A stretch of DNA of 64,000 nt from an uncultured Aeriscardovia sp. (GTDB lineage: Bacteria; Actinomycetota; Actinomycetes; Actinomycetales; Bifidobacteriaceae), in assembly GCA_903789525.1 (NCBI GenBank), contig CAIFER010000001.1, positions 310,001 through 374,000 of the forward strand. The letters are read 5' to 3'. The position numbers were made by a program, and so were the translations under genes. The notes under the pieces are model-generated. The model was not told the origin of the DNA. It did not search any database and worked only from the letters and a program-made list of their open reading frames with translations. Below are positions 55,206 to 64,000 of this stretch, one piece after another (position 1 is the first letter of the stretch; each line of letters opens with the position of its first letter).

Positions 55206-57830
55206 ATGAAGAGCACAACAGAGCAGGTAGATCAGCACAGCGGTCGCAAGCCTCTGTCTTTGCTTGATCTTGCAGGTCTCGAGGATCCCAAGCCGCCTAC
55301 GCAGGATGAGATTTTCGATCGATTCTTCCAGTGGGTTTCGTCGCGAGGCTATACGCCGTGGTCGCATCAACAGGATGCTGTCCTCGATCTGCTGACGGGT
55401 TCGTCGGTGATTTTGGGTACGCCGACTGGTTCAGGTAAGTCCATGGTTGCGCAAGCCCTCATGTTCGATGCGTTAGCGACGGGTAAGCGCGGATGGTATA
55501 CGGCACCGATTAAGGCGCTGGTGTCTGAGAAGTTCTTCGATTTTGTCTCGATTTTCGGCAAAGACAACGTGGGAATGATCACGGGCGATTCGCATATCAA
55601 CACGGATGCCCCTATCATTTGCTGCACCGCTGAGATTCTTGCTAATGAGGCGCTTGAAGGGCATGCGGACGAGATTGACATGGTAGCGATGGATGAATTC
55701 CACTACTTTGGGGACTCGCAACGCGGTTGGGCGTGGCAAGTTCCTCTGCTCACATTGCCGCATACGATTTTTCTTCTCATGAGTGCAACGCTGGGGGATA
55801 CGTCAAGTATCGTCAAGCTCCTGGAACGGCAAAATGAGCACCCGGTAGATGTGATTGCCGATGCTCCGCGGCCCGTTCCGTTGAGCTATAAATACGTTCA
55901 GACAGCAGTTCCGCAAACGATCGACGAGCTGATGCACGGTGGGAAATCGCCGATTTATATTGTTCATTTTTCGCAAGCGGCAGCCGTCACAACAGCACAA
56001 ATGCTCTCCAGTTACGGTGTTGCCACGCGTGAACAGCGTGATGCAATCAAGCAAGCTATTCACGGATTCTCGTTTACGACAAAGTTTGGTCAAACACTGC
56101 GGCACTTACTCGTTACTGGTGTCGGGGTACATCACGCAGGTATGCTTCCGCGTTACCGCCGCCTTGTTGAGCAGCTCGCTCAGCACGGTCTCCTTCCAGT
56201 GATCTGTGGCACTGACACGCTCGGTGTTGGTATCAATGTGCCGATCCACACAGTTCTCATGACGGCGCTGGTCAAGTTTGATGGCAGCCGCGAGCGCAGG
56301 CTCAAAGCGCGGGAATTCCATCAGATTGCTGGTCGTGCTGGTCGTTCTGGCTTTGATAGCGAAGGGCTGGTCGTCTGTGAAGCCCCCGAGTACGAGATTG
56401 AAAATGCGAAGGCGTTTGCGAAAGCGAACGGTGATCCGAAGAAGATTCGCAAGATTCACAAGAAGAGCCCAGAAAAGGGAACGATCAGTTGGGATGAACA
56501 AACATTTCGCAAACTGATTGCTGCTCCACCTGAGACGCTCGTTCCACATCTGCAGATTACGCACGCTCTCGTTCTGAACGAGGTGTGGCAAGGTGGAGAT
56601 GCTCATGAGCGTATTGACCGGCTCATTAACGAATCACTGCAACCAGATCGCCAGAAGCGGGAACTTGAACAGCGTGCGGACGAAATTATGGCCACGCTCA
56701 TCAACGCTGGGATCGTCGATCGAGAAGAGCAGCCGGATGGGTCAGTCGATTACAGTACAACGCTCGACGTGCCGGACAACTTTGCACTCGACGAACCCCT
56801 CTCTCCGTTCTTGCTGGCTGCACTTGAGCTACTCGATCCGGATTCGCCGTCGTATGATCTCGACCTCATTTCGATGGTCGAAGCGACACTCGAAGATCCG
56901 CTTCCAGTGTTAAAAGCGCAACAACGCCAGGCGCGCAACGAGGCGTCGTTGAAGATGCGCGACGAGGGAGTCGAGTATGAGGATCGCGTTGAAAAGCTAC
57001 AGGAAGTCACGTATCCGAAGCCGCTGAACTCGTTGTTAACTGACGCTTTCGAGAAATACTGTCATGACGTTCCGTGGGCGCGTGATTATCAGCTCTCACC
57101 GAAATCAGTTGTTCGGGACATGGTGGAGTCTGCGTCAGATTTCAATGAATATATTTCGCGGTATCAGATCTCGAGAGCCGAGGGCACAGTACTGCGTTAT
57201 TTGTCGGATGCATATCGAGTATTGTCGCGCACTGTCCCGGATGACAAGAAGACGGATGGCATTGACGACATCACCGACTGGCTCAGTGTTATTATTCGCG
57301 GTATCGATTCGTCACTGGTGGACGAATGGGAAAATACCGGGAGTGAAGCTCAGAACGAGAGTGCTCAACAGGCACAGAATGCACACGCGCCACGTGCCGA
57401 TGTCAATGGGATTCGCGATCGGCATGGTCTGGAGCTGCTGGTGCGCAACTCTCTGTTCCGGCGTGTGATTTTGATCAGTCAGCAGCGCGATGATCTTCTT
57501 GGTGAGATGGATTCTGCGTGGTCAATGGGCCGACGCGCGTGGTCGGATACGCTCGATGACATCTACGACGAGCATGACAGTATCGCAACCGATCAAGAAG
57601 CTCGATCTCGTGACTTCTTTATTCTCGATGAAAGCCATGAAAAGGATGGAACATGGCACGTTCGTCAGATTCTCGACGACAGCGATGGGGATCATGATTG
57701 GACGATTGATGGAATTGTTGATATCCATGCGACCCAAGATGAGGGACAGATCGTTTTCACAGATTACCGCGTCGCCACAGTTCAAGAGTTGTTGGATTCC
57801 GGCGATGATATCAGCGAGAGCGAGCGATGA
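55206..57830 (+). CDS. DEAD/DEAH-box helicase, Ski2-like with DUF3516 C-terminus
   Basis: An 874-aa superfamily 2 helicase of a type common in Actinobacteria. Motif I GTPTGSGKSM near residue 71, motif II DEFH near 162, MSATLGDTSS (motif III), VHHAGMLPRYRR, and motif VI HQIAGRAGRSGFDSEG are all present. The C-terminal half (about 420-874) has the DUF3516 pattern with EGTVLRYLSDAYRVLSRTVPDDKKT. The substrate, RNA or DNA, is unknown. It stands alone after the aspS terminator, but its stop directly abuts rarA, so the two may form one transcript. Confidence 0.9.
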   Translation: MKSTTEQVDQHSGRKPLSLLDLAGLEDPKPPTQDEIFDRFFQWVSSRGYTPWSHQQDAVLDLLTGSSVILGTPTGSGKSMVAQALMFDALATGKRGWYTAPIKALVSEKFFDFVSIFGKDNVGMITGDSHINTDAPIICCTAEILANEALEGHADEIDMVAMDEFHYFGDSQRGWAWQVPLLTLPHTIFLLMSATLGDTSSIVKLLERQNEHPVDVIADAPRPVPLSYKYVQTAVPQTIDELMHGGKSPIYIVHFSQAAAVTTAQMLSSYGVATREQRDAIKQAIHGFSFTTKFGQTLRHLLVTGVGVHHAGMLPRYRRLVEQLAQHGLLPVICGTDTLGVGINVPIHTVLMTALVKFDGSRERRLKAREFHQIAGRAGRSGFDSEGLVVCEAPEYEIENAKAFAKANGDPKKIRKIHKKSPEKGTISWDEQTFRKLIAAPPETLVPHLQITHALVLNEVWQGGDAHERIDRLINESLQPDRQKRELEQRADEIMATLINAGIVDREEQPDGSVDYSTTLDVPDNFALDEPLSPFLLAALELLDPDSPSYDLDLISMVEATLEDPLPVLKAQQRQARNEASLKMRDEGVEYEDRVEKLQEVTYPKPLNSLLTDAFEKYCHDVPWARDYQLSPKSVVRDMVESASDFNEYISRYQISRAEGTVLRYLSDAYRVLSRTVPDDKKTDGIDDITDWLSVIIRGIDSSLVDEWENTGSEAQNESAQQAQNAHAPRADVNGIRDRHGLELLVRNSLFRRVILISQQRDDLLGEMDSAWSMGRRAWSDTLDDIYDEHDSIATDQEARSRDFFILDESHEKDGTWHVRQILDDSDGDHDWTIDGIVDIHATQDEGQIVFTDYRVATVQELLDSGDDISESER

Positions 57831-59282
57831 ATGATGGCTGATGATTTGTTTTCGCAGGCGGATGTTCCGCAGCATCGTGTGACGAGGCCGCTTGCCGTGC
57901 GAATGCGTCCTGTCACCCTCGATGATGTGGTGGGACAACCTGATGCTCTTGAAAAGGGATCTCCGTTGCGCAGATTGGCAGCTCCTCAAGGTTCTGATCA
58001 GCTTGCAGCGCCGAGTTCTGTTATTTTGTTCGGACCACCGGGTGTTGGCAAGACAACGGTTGCCACAATTGTTGCTCGGCAGTCAGGTCGTGCATTCCGG
58101 CAGCTGTCCGCAGTCACCAGTGGTGTGCAAGATGTACGACGAGTATTGGCAGATGCGCGAGAGCTTCTCATTACACAAGGCAAAGAGACGATCCTGTTTA
58201 TTGATGAGGTCCATCGCTTTTCAAAAGCTCAGCAAGACGCATTGCTGCCGGCGGTGGAAAATCGCGATGTGACATTTATTGCGGCGACGACGGAAAATCC
58301 GAGTTTCTCTGTTATCTCACCGCTGCTGTCTCGTTCGGTCGTTGTCAAGTTGAAACCGTTGTCAGACACGTCGCTCAACACGATTATTGATCGGGCGTTG
58401 ACGTCACCACAGGGTTTAAACGGGAAGATCACACTCAACGATGACGCGCGTGATCAGATCATCCGATTTGCTGGAGGGGATGCGCGGAAGGCGTTGACAG
58501 TTCTCGAATCTGCGGCTGGTGCGGTCGATCAGCGCGTGGGCACAAAAGCTGATGCGCGCCGCATTGTCACCGCCGCAATCGTCGACGAAGTCATGCAGTC
58601 AGCGCATATTCGTTACGACAAGAAGGGTGACGAGCACTATGACGTCGCGTCCGCTTTCATCAAGTCAATGCGCGGATCTGATGTCGATGCTGCTTTGCAC
58701 TACCTAGCCAGAATGATTCGTGGGGGAGAAGACCCTCGATTTATTGCACGCCGCATCATGATCGCTGCGTCTGAAGAAGTAGGAATGGCTGCACCTGGTA
58801 TCCTTCAGCTGACAGTGGCAGCGGCTCAAGCTGTTGCGATGGTCGGCATGCCAGAGGCGCAGCTCATACTGTCCCAAGCGGTCATTGCAGTGGCGACGGC
58901 TCCAAAGTCGAATGCCTGCTATCTCGCACTCGATGCTGCGCTCAAAGATGTGGATGCAGGAAACTTCGGATCTGTCCCGCTGCATTTGCGGAACGCTCCA
59001 ACTCGACTCATGCAAAAGTGGGGTAATCACGAGGGATACAAGTATGCGCACGACTGGCCGGACGATATCGCACCGCAGCAGTATATGCCACAGCCTTTGA
59101 TCGGTCATGAGTATTACCATCCGAAGAAAAGCGGGTATGAAGCTCAAATTGCAGCACGTCTGCCATGGGTGCGACGTATTCTGCGAGGAGATGATCCTGC
59201 TCATCTCAACCCAGTCGATCACGAAGATGTTGGACCGAATGCAAAGACGTCAGATCGGAGCGAGCATGACAAAAAGAAGTAA
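57831..59282 (+). CDS. rarA: Replication-associated recombination protein A (AAA ATPase)
   Basis: RarA/MgsA is a clamp-loader-like ATPase that acts at stalled replication forks. RPLAVRMRPVTLDDVVGQPDAL opens the protein; Walker A FGPPGVGKTT is near 67-76, Walker B LFIDEVHRF near 121-129, then FIAATTENPSFSVISPLLSRS (sensor 1 and Arg finger). The C-terminal part has EHYDVASAFIKSMRGSDVDAALHYLARMIRGGEDPRFIARR and YKYAHDWPDDIAPQQYMPQ. The start is either ATG 57831 or 57834, immediately after the helicase stop. Its last 17 bp overlap the lipoprotein start. Confidence 0.95.
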   Translation: MMADDLFSQADVPQHRVTRPLAVRMRPVTLDDVVGQPDALEKGSPLRRLAAPQGSDQLAAPSSVILFGPPGVGKTTVATIVARQSGRAFRQLSAVTSGVQDVRRVLADARELLITQGKETILFIDEVHRFSKAQQDALLPAVENRDVTFIAATTENPSFSVISPLLSRSVVVKLKPLSDTSLNTIIDRALTSPQGLNGKITLNDDARDQIIRFAGGDARKALTVLESAAGAVDQRVGTKADARRIVTAAIVDEVMQSAHIRYDKKGDEHYDVASAFIKSMRGSDVDAALHYLARMIRGGEDPRFIARRIMIAASEEVGMAAPGILQLTVAAAQAVAMVGMPEAQLILSQAVIAVATAPKSNACYLALDAALKDVDAGNFGSVPLHLRNAPTRLMQKWGNHEGYKYAHDWPDDIAPQQYMPQPLIGHEYYHPKKSGYEAQIAARLPWVRRILRGDDPAHLNPVDHEDVGPNAKTSDRSEHDKKK

Positions 59283-60339
59283 TGGTGTGCAGCGTGTCGT
59301 GCGTTGGTGCGTTTGTGCGCTGGCATGTGCCGGTCTGTGCATGACATCAGCATGCGGGAATGCGCAGAGTTCCGTGCAGCAAGCCGAAGAAAAAAGTTCA
59401 ACCGTTCTTCACGCGCAGGAGCAAGCACGTCAGCTGCAGCAAAAGACGGTATCGTTTATTACGACTGTCGGGCGGTCTGGAAGTTTTCGTGCGGCAAGCC
59501 AAAATGACATACGCACACAATTGTCAAACGCTGGATATGTGTTTGGTCCGTCCGTGAGTTCTAATGACACGCTTGAGCAGATGCAGACGTTCGAATCCGC
59601 GTTGGCTGCGAAACCTGCTGTCATTCTTCTCACACCTGCTCAGCAAACGGGTTGGACGGGTGAACTGAAAAAAGCGCGTGCCAGCAAGATTCCCGTCATT
59701 TTGGTGGGTCGAACAGTTAAGCCGGCAAACTCGCACCTGTATCGCAGTGTGATTGGGCCGTCAGACGTATGGGCAGGTCGGCAAGCGGCTTTGTACGTGA
59801 ACTCTTTGCTCGCTAAACCAGATCAGTCAACGGGTGATAGCACACAACAGCAAACGCTGCATGGACTAGTCATTCAAGGTCCATTAGGTGATTCGCAGAC
59901 GAATGGTCGCATGAAAGGGTGGTCGGAAACGATCTCACCTCGTGTGAACGTGGTCGCTCAGGCGAATGGAGATTGGACACGAACATCCGGAAGAACCATC
60001 ACAGCAACGTTGCTCCGTCAGCATCGAAACGATCACATTAGTTTTATTTTTGCGCTCAACGATGCGATGGCATTAGGTGCTGCTCAAGCAGTCGAGCAAG
60101 AAGGACTTCGCGGGAAAGTTCATATCGTCTCTATTGATGCGACGCGTGCAGGCCTGATGGGATTGATCAATGGTGATCTCGATCGGGTCATCGAATACAA
60201 TCCGTTGATGGGTCCAGAAGTGATGACAACTGTGACAGCTCTCTTAAGTGGGAAGAAAGTCGCGCGCCGAGTCGTTGTTCCGTCACGTGTTTTCACTGCT
60301 CACAGTGCACAATTAGTGCTCGACGATCGCGTGTATTAA
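59266..60339 (+). CDS. Orphan sugar-binding-type lipoprotein (Peripla_BP_4)
   Basis: A 357-aa exported lipoprotein whose signal peptide MTKRSNGVQRVVRWCVCALACAGL leads to the lipobox TSAC. The mature protein follows the ribose/galactose-binding fold: VSFITTVGRSGSF, PAVILLTPAQQTGWTGELKKARASKIPVILVGR, FIFALNDAMALGAAQAV, and HIVSIDATRAGLMGLINGDLDRVIEYNPLMGPEVMTTVTALLSGK, so the ligand-site residues look intact, unlike its counterpart at 8.6 kb. No ABC permease or ATPase lies nearby. ATG 59266 follows GGAG inside rarA and overlaps it by 17 bp. The ligand is unknown. Confidence 0.82.
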   Translation: MTKRSNGVQRVVRWCVCALACAGLCMTSACGNAQSSVQQAEEKSSTVLHAQEQARQLQQKTVSFITTVGRSGSFRAASQNDIRTQLSNAGYVFGPSVSSNDTLEQMQTFESALAAKPAVILLTPAQQTGWTGELKKARASKIPVILVGRTVKPANSHLYRSVIGPSDVWAGRQAALYVNSLLAKPDQSTGDSTQQQTLHGLVIQGPLGDSQTNGRMKGWSETISPRVNVVAQANGDWTRTSGRTITATLLRQHRNDHISFIFALNDAMALGAAQAVEQEGLRGKVHIVSIDATRAGLMGLINGDLDRVIEYNPLMGPEVMTTVTALLSGKKVARRVVVPSRVFTAHSAQLVLDDRVY

Positions 60340-60402
60340 GCAGTGGATAAGTAGTGAATATTCCGTGATCGATCTCTTTTATCTTGATTGATGTAGGTAT
60401 AA

Positions 60403-60439
60403 AAAAGCTCCCGGCTGTGTGATGCGGTCGAGAGCTTTT
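60403..60439. terminator. Bidirectional terminator between the lipoprotein gene and pepC
   Basis: AAAAGCTC pairs with GAGCTTTT across a long, partly paired loop. A- and T-rich flanks fit termination of both convergent genes. Confidence 0.72.
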
Positions 60440-60485
60440 GTATGAATAACTAAATATTGAGGTTATTGAAAGACGAATGCGGTGA

Positions 60486-61931
60486 TTACTCGCTTCGTGT
60501 CGTCTTGCACAGTGGATCCCATGCTTCTACCTCAACTGGCTTGCTGTTAGCCACTGCGAGGGTTGCTTCATCGAGGTATTCCTTGCGGATAACCACATCG
60601 TAGACGAAGTCTGAGAACCATTCGTCAGACATCACGAAATAACCGTTTTGGCCAGGCTCTTTGCCCCAGCTATTTTCGATCTTCCAACGATCCGGCTTAC
60701 CGTTCTCATCCAGATCCACGCCCTGGATTGTCATCGCATGATTGCCGATGGACTCCAGGTAGCGCAGGCGATCAGCCTTGTTGAGAGTGTAGTGAACGTC
60801 GAACAGGTCTTCCACATTCACACTCTTGCGATCGAAGATGCCCTTGTCACGCAAGCTGAAGATGAGGCAATCGCATGCGAACCATGCTGGGTGACCGTCT
60901 TTGAGCTGAGCGATGAGAGCCTTCTTGATGGTGTCCATGCCCACATTCGCGAAGCTGATGTCGTGGCCACCGACCACATTGCCCTCATGCTTGATGGAAT
61001 ACACGTGGCCGTATGGCTTCTGCGGAGCATCCATGAGATCAACGTAATCGAATACGTCGAGCGGCAGATACTTGTGTGCGAACTCGAGAGGAGTGATATT
61101 GCGCTCTTGAATGACCTTGCCCGGCACGAAGCCCTTCTTTGCGCGAGCTTCCTTCTGCTTCTTCACTTCTGCAGATTCAGAATCGTCGGACTCGTCTTTG
61201 ACACGAACAACAAAGTCAAATGACTTCGGAGGTTCACCCAAGCTGATCGCCAGCATGCGATAGATATCATCCAGCTGATGATTCTTCACTTCACGCAAGG
61301 TGGCCAGTGTCTCACCATTCTCGTGACGACGGCGAAGCTCAGCAGCGTCCTCACGGCACTTGGCGTCCACGTACTGGTCCATATCCGACGAGTTCTCAGC
61401 ATTCTTAGACTCTGGGAACGCTTCCTTCGGCATGAGACCATACTTGCGCACGAGGTTGGCGAACATCCACCACCAGCCGCCGTCGGACGTTGGTTCTTCG
61501 TTAATAGTTTCGAACAAGCGGCTGTTCAGCGGCTCATCGAGTGTGTCGAGAACAGATTCGAGGTAGAAGTTTGCCTTCTCGAGCTTGTCCCAGAAGAACA
61601 GATACGTTTCAGAAAGCTCAAAATCTTCCAAGCCAAGTGAGTGGATGATTTCGTAGCGGCACACATTCAGACCGGCGAACATCCAGCAACGTCCAGAACG
61701 CTTCTGATTAGTGATGGAACCTTGCTTCAGCTCAAGGGAGAACGTACGCGGCAGGCTGCGAACACCTTCGTAATCGGTTGCTGCGGCAAGAATGCCATTA
61801 TTGACAGCCGCATTTGCGGAGACACGGTATGCGCGCTGAGCGTTGAAGCTACTCGCGTATCCTTCATTCATTGACGGAGTGACCGCTCCATCCGCTGAAG
61901 GCAAGGATGGAATTGATGATGTTTGTACCAT
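60486..61931 (-). CDS. pepC: Aminopeptidase C (bleomycin hydrolase family, C1 peptidase)
   Basis: A cytoplasmic papain-like aminopeptidase of 481 aa. The catalytic Cys is in NQKRSGRCWMFAGLN (about C82), the His in IGNHAMTIQGVD (about 398) and the Asn in KIENSWGKEPGQNGY (about 420). NGGWWWMF-like GGWWWMFANLVRKYGLMPKEAFPES and AWFACDCLIF are also typical. No signal peptide is seen. Members form hexameric barrels and trim peptides for nutrition, as in lactobacilli and bifidobacteria. A charged insertion (DESDDSESAEVKKQKEARAKKG) lies near 230-265. It is divergent from nadE. Confidence 0.95.
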   Translation of the reverse strand: MVQTSSIPSLPSADGAVTPSMNEGYASSFNAQRAYRVSANAAVNNGILAAATDYEGVRSLPRTFSLELKQGSITNQKRSGRCWMFAGLNVCRYEIIHSLGLEDFELSETYLFFWDKLEKANFYLESVLDTLDEPLNSRLFETINEEPTSDGGWWWMFANLVRKYGLMPKEAFPESKNAENSSDMDQYVDAKCREDAAELRRRHENGETLATLREVKNHQLDDIYRMLAISLGEPPKSFDFVVRVKDESDDSESAEVKKQKEARAKKGFVPGKVIQERNITPLEFAHKYLPLDVFDYVDLMDAPQKPYGHVYSIKHEGNVVGGHDISFANVGMDTIKKALIAQLKDGHPAWFACDCLIFSLRDKGIFDRKSVNVEDLFDVHYTLNKADRLRYLESIGNHAMTIQGVDLDENGKPDRWKIENSWGKEPGQNGYFVMSDEWFSDFVYDVVIRKEYLDEATLAVANSKPVEVEAWDPLCKTTRSE

Positions 61932-62049
61932 GCACTTTATGATAGCGGGTCATCCACGATAAACATGCGGTGCGAAACATGCCGGAAATATCATGTAGAA
62001 TAAGCCTCTAGAATTAACCGGACTCTCTGGGAAGTTTGGAGATGGATCA

Positions 62050-63729
62050 ATGAGTTCAGCTCTTACTTTTGCGCTGGCGCAGATTGATACGTGTGTTGGC
62101 GATTTACACGGTAACTCTGAAAAAGTGATGAGCGCTGTTCGTCAAGCACACGCACATCAGGCGGACGTGGTTGTCTTCCCAGAAATGACACTCACGGGTT
62201 ATCCGATTGAAGATTTAGCTTATCGAGATACGTTCCGGCGTGAAGCAGTGCGTGTTGTCCATCAGATCGCGAGTGATCTCGCTAATGAAGGCTTAGGGGA
62301 TACGTACGTCATTCTCGGGTCAATTGGTCGTCCAGAAGGCGTTTTAACCCGTGAATCCACGAAACCACGCAACAGAATGCTGATTCTTCACTCTGGTCAT
62401 GTGGTGGCGCACTATGATAAGCATTTTCTTCCCAATTACGGTGTGTTTGATGAGTATCGCATTTTCTCGTCAGGCAATAAACCACTCGTTCTCACCATCA
62501 ATGGCCGAAGAATCGGTGTGGCTATTTGCGAAGATATTTGGCAAGACGGTGGCCCAGTAGCCGAACTCTCACATGAAAACATTGATGTGCTCGTCACTAT
62601 TAACGGTAGCCCCTATGAAGAGGGCAAGAGTCAGACGCGCCTTGATTTTGCTCATAAGCGTGCTCAGCAGCTCGGTGTTCCAGTCGTGTACGTCAACCAA
62701 GTCGGTGGGCAGGACGATCTCGTTTTTGACGGTTCTAGCTTCGTGATTTCGCCTGCAGGAACAGTGCTTGAACGCAGTCCTGAATTTGCCGAGGATGTAT
62801 CGTATTGGACGCTTCCAGCACCATCTTCTGACAGCACACAGTTTGAATCACTCGAGCAGTCACGTACCACAATCGCCCCTGAAATGATCGGGAACGAGGA
62901 AGTGTATCGCGCCTGCGTCCTCGGGTTGAAGGATTACGCTGCGAAAAACGGGTTTACAGGAGCTGTCCTCGGATTGTCCGGGGGAATCGATTCCGCACTC
63001 ACTGCGACGATGGCGGCAGATGCGTTCGGTGCCTCTCACGTGTGGGGCATCTCCATGCCATCGCAATTCTCTTCAGGTGGGTCGAAGACGGATGCTGAGC
63101 AGCTTGCTGACAACCTCGGCTGCCATTACGAGACACAGCCAATCGAACCGCTATACAAAGCTTTCCAACAGCAACTTTCGCTCTCGGGAACTGCGCAGGA
63201 AAACCTTCAAGCGCGTATTCGCGGTGTAATCGTGATGGCATATTCAAATTCGAAGGGTCTGCTTGCGCTCGCGACTGGCAATAAGTCGGAGCTTTCGTGC
63301 GGTTATTCGACGATTTACGGCGATGCCGTGGGTGGTTTCGCGCCCATCAAGGACGTCTTCAAGACGCGCGTGTGGGAGCTTTCTCGGTGGCGTAACCGCT
63401 GGGCTCGTGAGCATGGACAGACTGAGCCGATCCCAGTTTCTTCGATTACGAAGCCTCCGTCCGCAGAACTGCGTCCTGGTCAGAAAGATTCTGATTCGTT
63501 GCCGGAATATCATCTGCTTGACCAAGTGCTAGAGGCATATATCGAAAAAGCGCATGGTCGTGCTGATCTGTTATCAGATGGTTTTGATGCGAAGACGGTA
63601 GATACGGTGATGCGACTGGTGGATCGTGCTGAATGGAAGCGCCGTCAGTATCCAGTTGGTCCGAAAGTCAGCTCGCTTGCATTCGGTCGTGACCGCCGTT
63701 TGCCGATCACATCACGCTTCAGGGAGTAA
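62050..63729 (+). CDS. nadE: Glutamine-dependent NAD+ synthetase
   Basis: This enzyme amidates nicotinic acid adenine dinucleotide to NAD+ with glutamine as N donor. The N-terminal nitrilase-like glutaminase domain has the triad E45 (VFPEMTLTGYP), K near 125 (YDKHFLPNYGVFDEYR) and C near 160 (VAICEDIWQDGG). The C-terminal synthetase has the P-loop GLSGGIDSALT near 310, ARIRGVIVMAYSNSKG, and LATGNKSELSCGYSTIYGDAVGGFAPIKDVFKT. At 559 aa it is shorter than the 660-aa mycobacterial form, which fits the smaller glutaminase type. The ATG follows TTTGGAGATGG. Confidence 0.95.
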   Translation: MSSALTFALAQIDTCVGDLHGNSEKVMSAVRQAHAHQADVVVFPEMTLTGYPIEDLAYRDTFRREAVRVVHQIASDLANEGLGDTYVILGSIGRPEGVLTRESTKPRNRMLILHSGHVVAHYDKHFLPNYGVFDEYRIFSSGNKPLVLTINGRRIGVAICEDIWQDGGPVAELSHENIDVLVTINGSPYEEGKSQTRLDFAHKRAQQLGVPVVYVNQVGGQDDLVFDGSSFVISPAGTVLERSPEFAEDVSYWTLPAPSSDSTQFESLEQSRTTIAPEMIGNEEVYRACVLGLKDYAAKNGFTGAVLGLSGGIDSALTATMAADAFGASHVWGISMPSQFSSGGSKTDAEQLADNLGCHYETQPIEPLYKAFQQQLSLSGTAQENLQARIRGVIVMAYSNSKGLLALATGNKSELSCGYSTIYGDAVGGFAPIKDVFKTRVWELSRWRNRWAREHGQTEPIPVSSITKPPSAELRPGQKDSDSLPEYHLLDQVLEAYIEKAHGRADLLSDGFDAKTVDTVMRLVDRAEWKRRQYPVGPKVSSLAFGRDRRLPITSRFRE

Positions 63730-63737
63730 TCGCTCAG

Positions 63738-64000
63738 ATGGCACGTGTGACGCGAAAATTCTGGTACTTCAACATCCGCACCGGTCAAGTCGAGCACGGC
63801 CGACAATCTCGTATGACTGTGTTGCTAGGGCCATATCGGACGCGTGAAGAAGCGCAAGAAGCGTACCATATCGCGGCTCAGCGTAACGCGGCGTGGTTGA
63901 AAGATGAGCGGTTGCAACAAGCCCAAGAGCACCGCGATCAGCAGACAGATCACGACGGTGATATGCCATCGCAGCATAGGCACTCCGCGGACAGCGAAAA
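63738..64000 (+). CDS. SPOR-like small protein, partial at the right edge
   Basis: This ORF starts nine bases after nadE and is open at the end of the window, so it is absent from the ORF track. The visible 87 residues begin MARVTRKFWYFNIRTGQVEHG and continue LLGPYRTREEAQEAYHIAAQRNAAWL. That fold-like pattern (F-W-Y-x-N, G-P-Y-x-T-x-E-E-A) recalls short SPOR-domain proteins commonly found in actinobacteria. A charged His/Asp/Gln tail follows. AGGGAG at 63721 supports the ATG, with somewhat long spacing. Function unknown; co-transcription with nadE is likely. Confidence 0.7.
   Translation, partial: MARVTRKFWYFNIRTGQVEHGRQSRMTVLLGPYRTREEAQEAYHIAAQRNAAWLKDERLQQAQEHRDQQTDHDGDMPSQHRHSADSE

Overview
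The window reads as chromosomal DNA of an actinobacterium, most likely a member of the Bifidobacteriaceae with moderate GC (Scardovia/Alloscardovia-like rather than a GC-rich Bifidobacterium). This is inferred from actinobacteria-restricted families (DUF3710, DUF3159, DUF3046, DUF4192, DUF4193, SepH, DUF3516 helicase, CtpE-type ATPase, ClgR), a LexA site of the GAAC-N4-GTTC type, frequent GTG starts, and an NADH/PepC/Rel/PknB gene set familiar from bifidobacteria. No species is claimed. I found no mobile element, CRISPR array, tRNA, rRNA or phage gene. Nearly every base is accounted for by housekeeping genes, and no gene-free stretch exceeds 300 bases.

Region 1 (1-9.7 kb): the tail of a ParA ATPase overlaps scpA-scpB (condensin accessory factors), followed by typA, a small membrane protein, a convergent DUF6725-like gene and a Xer recombinase. 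A tightly packed run of DUF3710, DUF3159, a TrmA-like RNA methyltransferase and an orphan sugar-binding-type lipoprotein follows. Region 2 (9.7-15 kb): a CtpE-like P-type ATPase faces three minus-strand genes for an EamA exporter, a BI-1/YccA membrane protein and a small alarmone synthetase.

Region 3 (15-24.4 kb) is the classic actinobacterial order miaA-ftsK-pgsA-cinA-clgR-DUF3046-recA-recX. A LexA box lies ahead of recA, and RNase P RNA lies on the opposite strand after recX. Region 4 (24.5-35.8 kb) has hpf and secA separated by three consecutive perfect hairpins, then a ROK kinase with a lysine-rich tail, a small membrane protein divergent from a PlsC acyltransferase, a PASTA Ser/Thr kinase, a polyprenyl synthetase and a DUF4192 protein.

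Region 5 (35.9-50.2 kb): sigA, parE and parC (convergent), an HSL-type esterase, an alkaline-phosphatase-superfamily protein, sepH (minus), DUF4193-dut and rel. Apart from the esterase, from memory this echoes the order found in Streptomyces and Mycobacterium. Region 6 (50.3-64 kb): a DUF349 protein (minus), hisS-aspS, a DUF3516 helicase, rarA, a second orphan sugar-binding lipoprotein, pepC (minus), nadE and the start of a SPOR-like small protein.

Functionally the window concentrates chromosome segregation and topology (ParA, ScpAB, Xer, FtsK, ParE/ParC, SepH), recombination repair (RecA, RecX, RarA, helicase), stringent response (small alarmone synthetase, Rel), and translation (HisS, AspS, MiaA, RNase P, HPF, TypA). 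No exotic new system is obvious. The most unusual items are two orphan substrate-binding lipoproteins translationally coupled to RNA/DNA maintenance genes, an acidic insertion in ParE, a lysine-rich tail on the ROK kinase, loss of Fe-S cysteines in the TrmA-like enzyme, and the hairpin array ahead of secA. Start sites were chosen by eye from Shine-Dalgarno placement, and all residue numbers are approximate counts from the chosen start.
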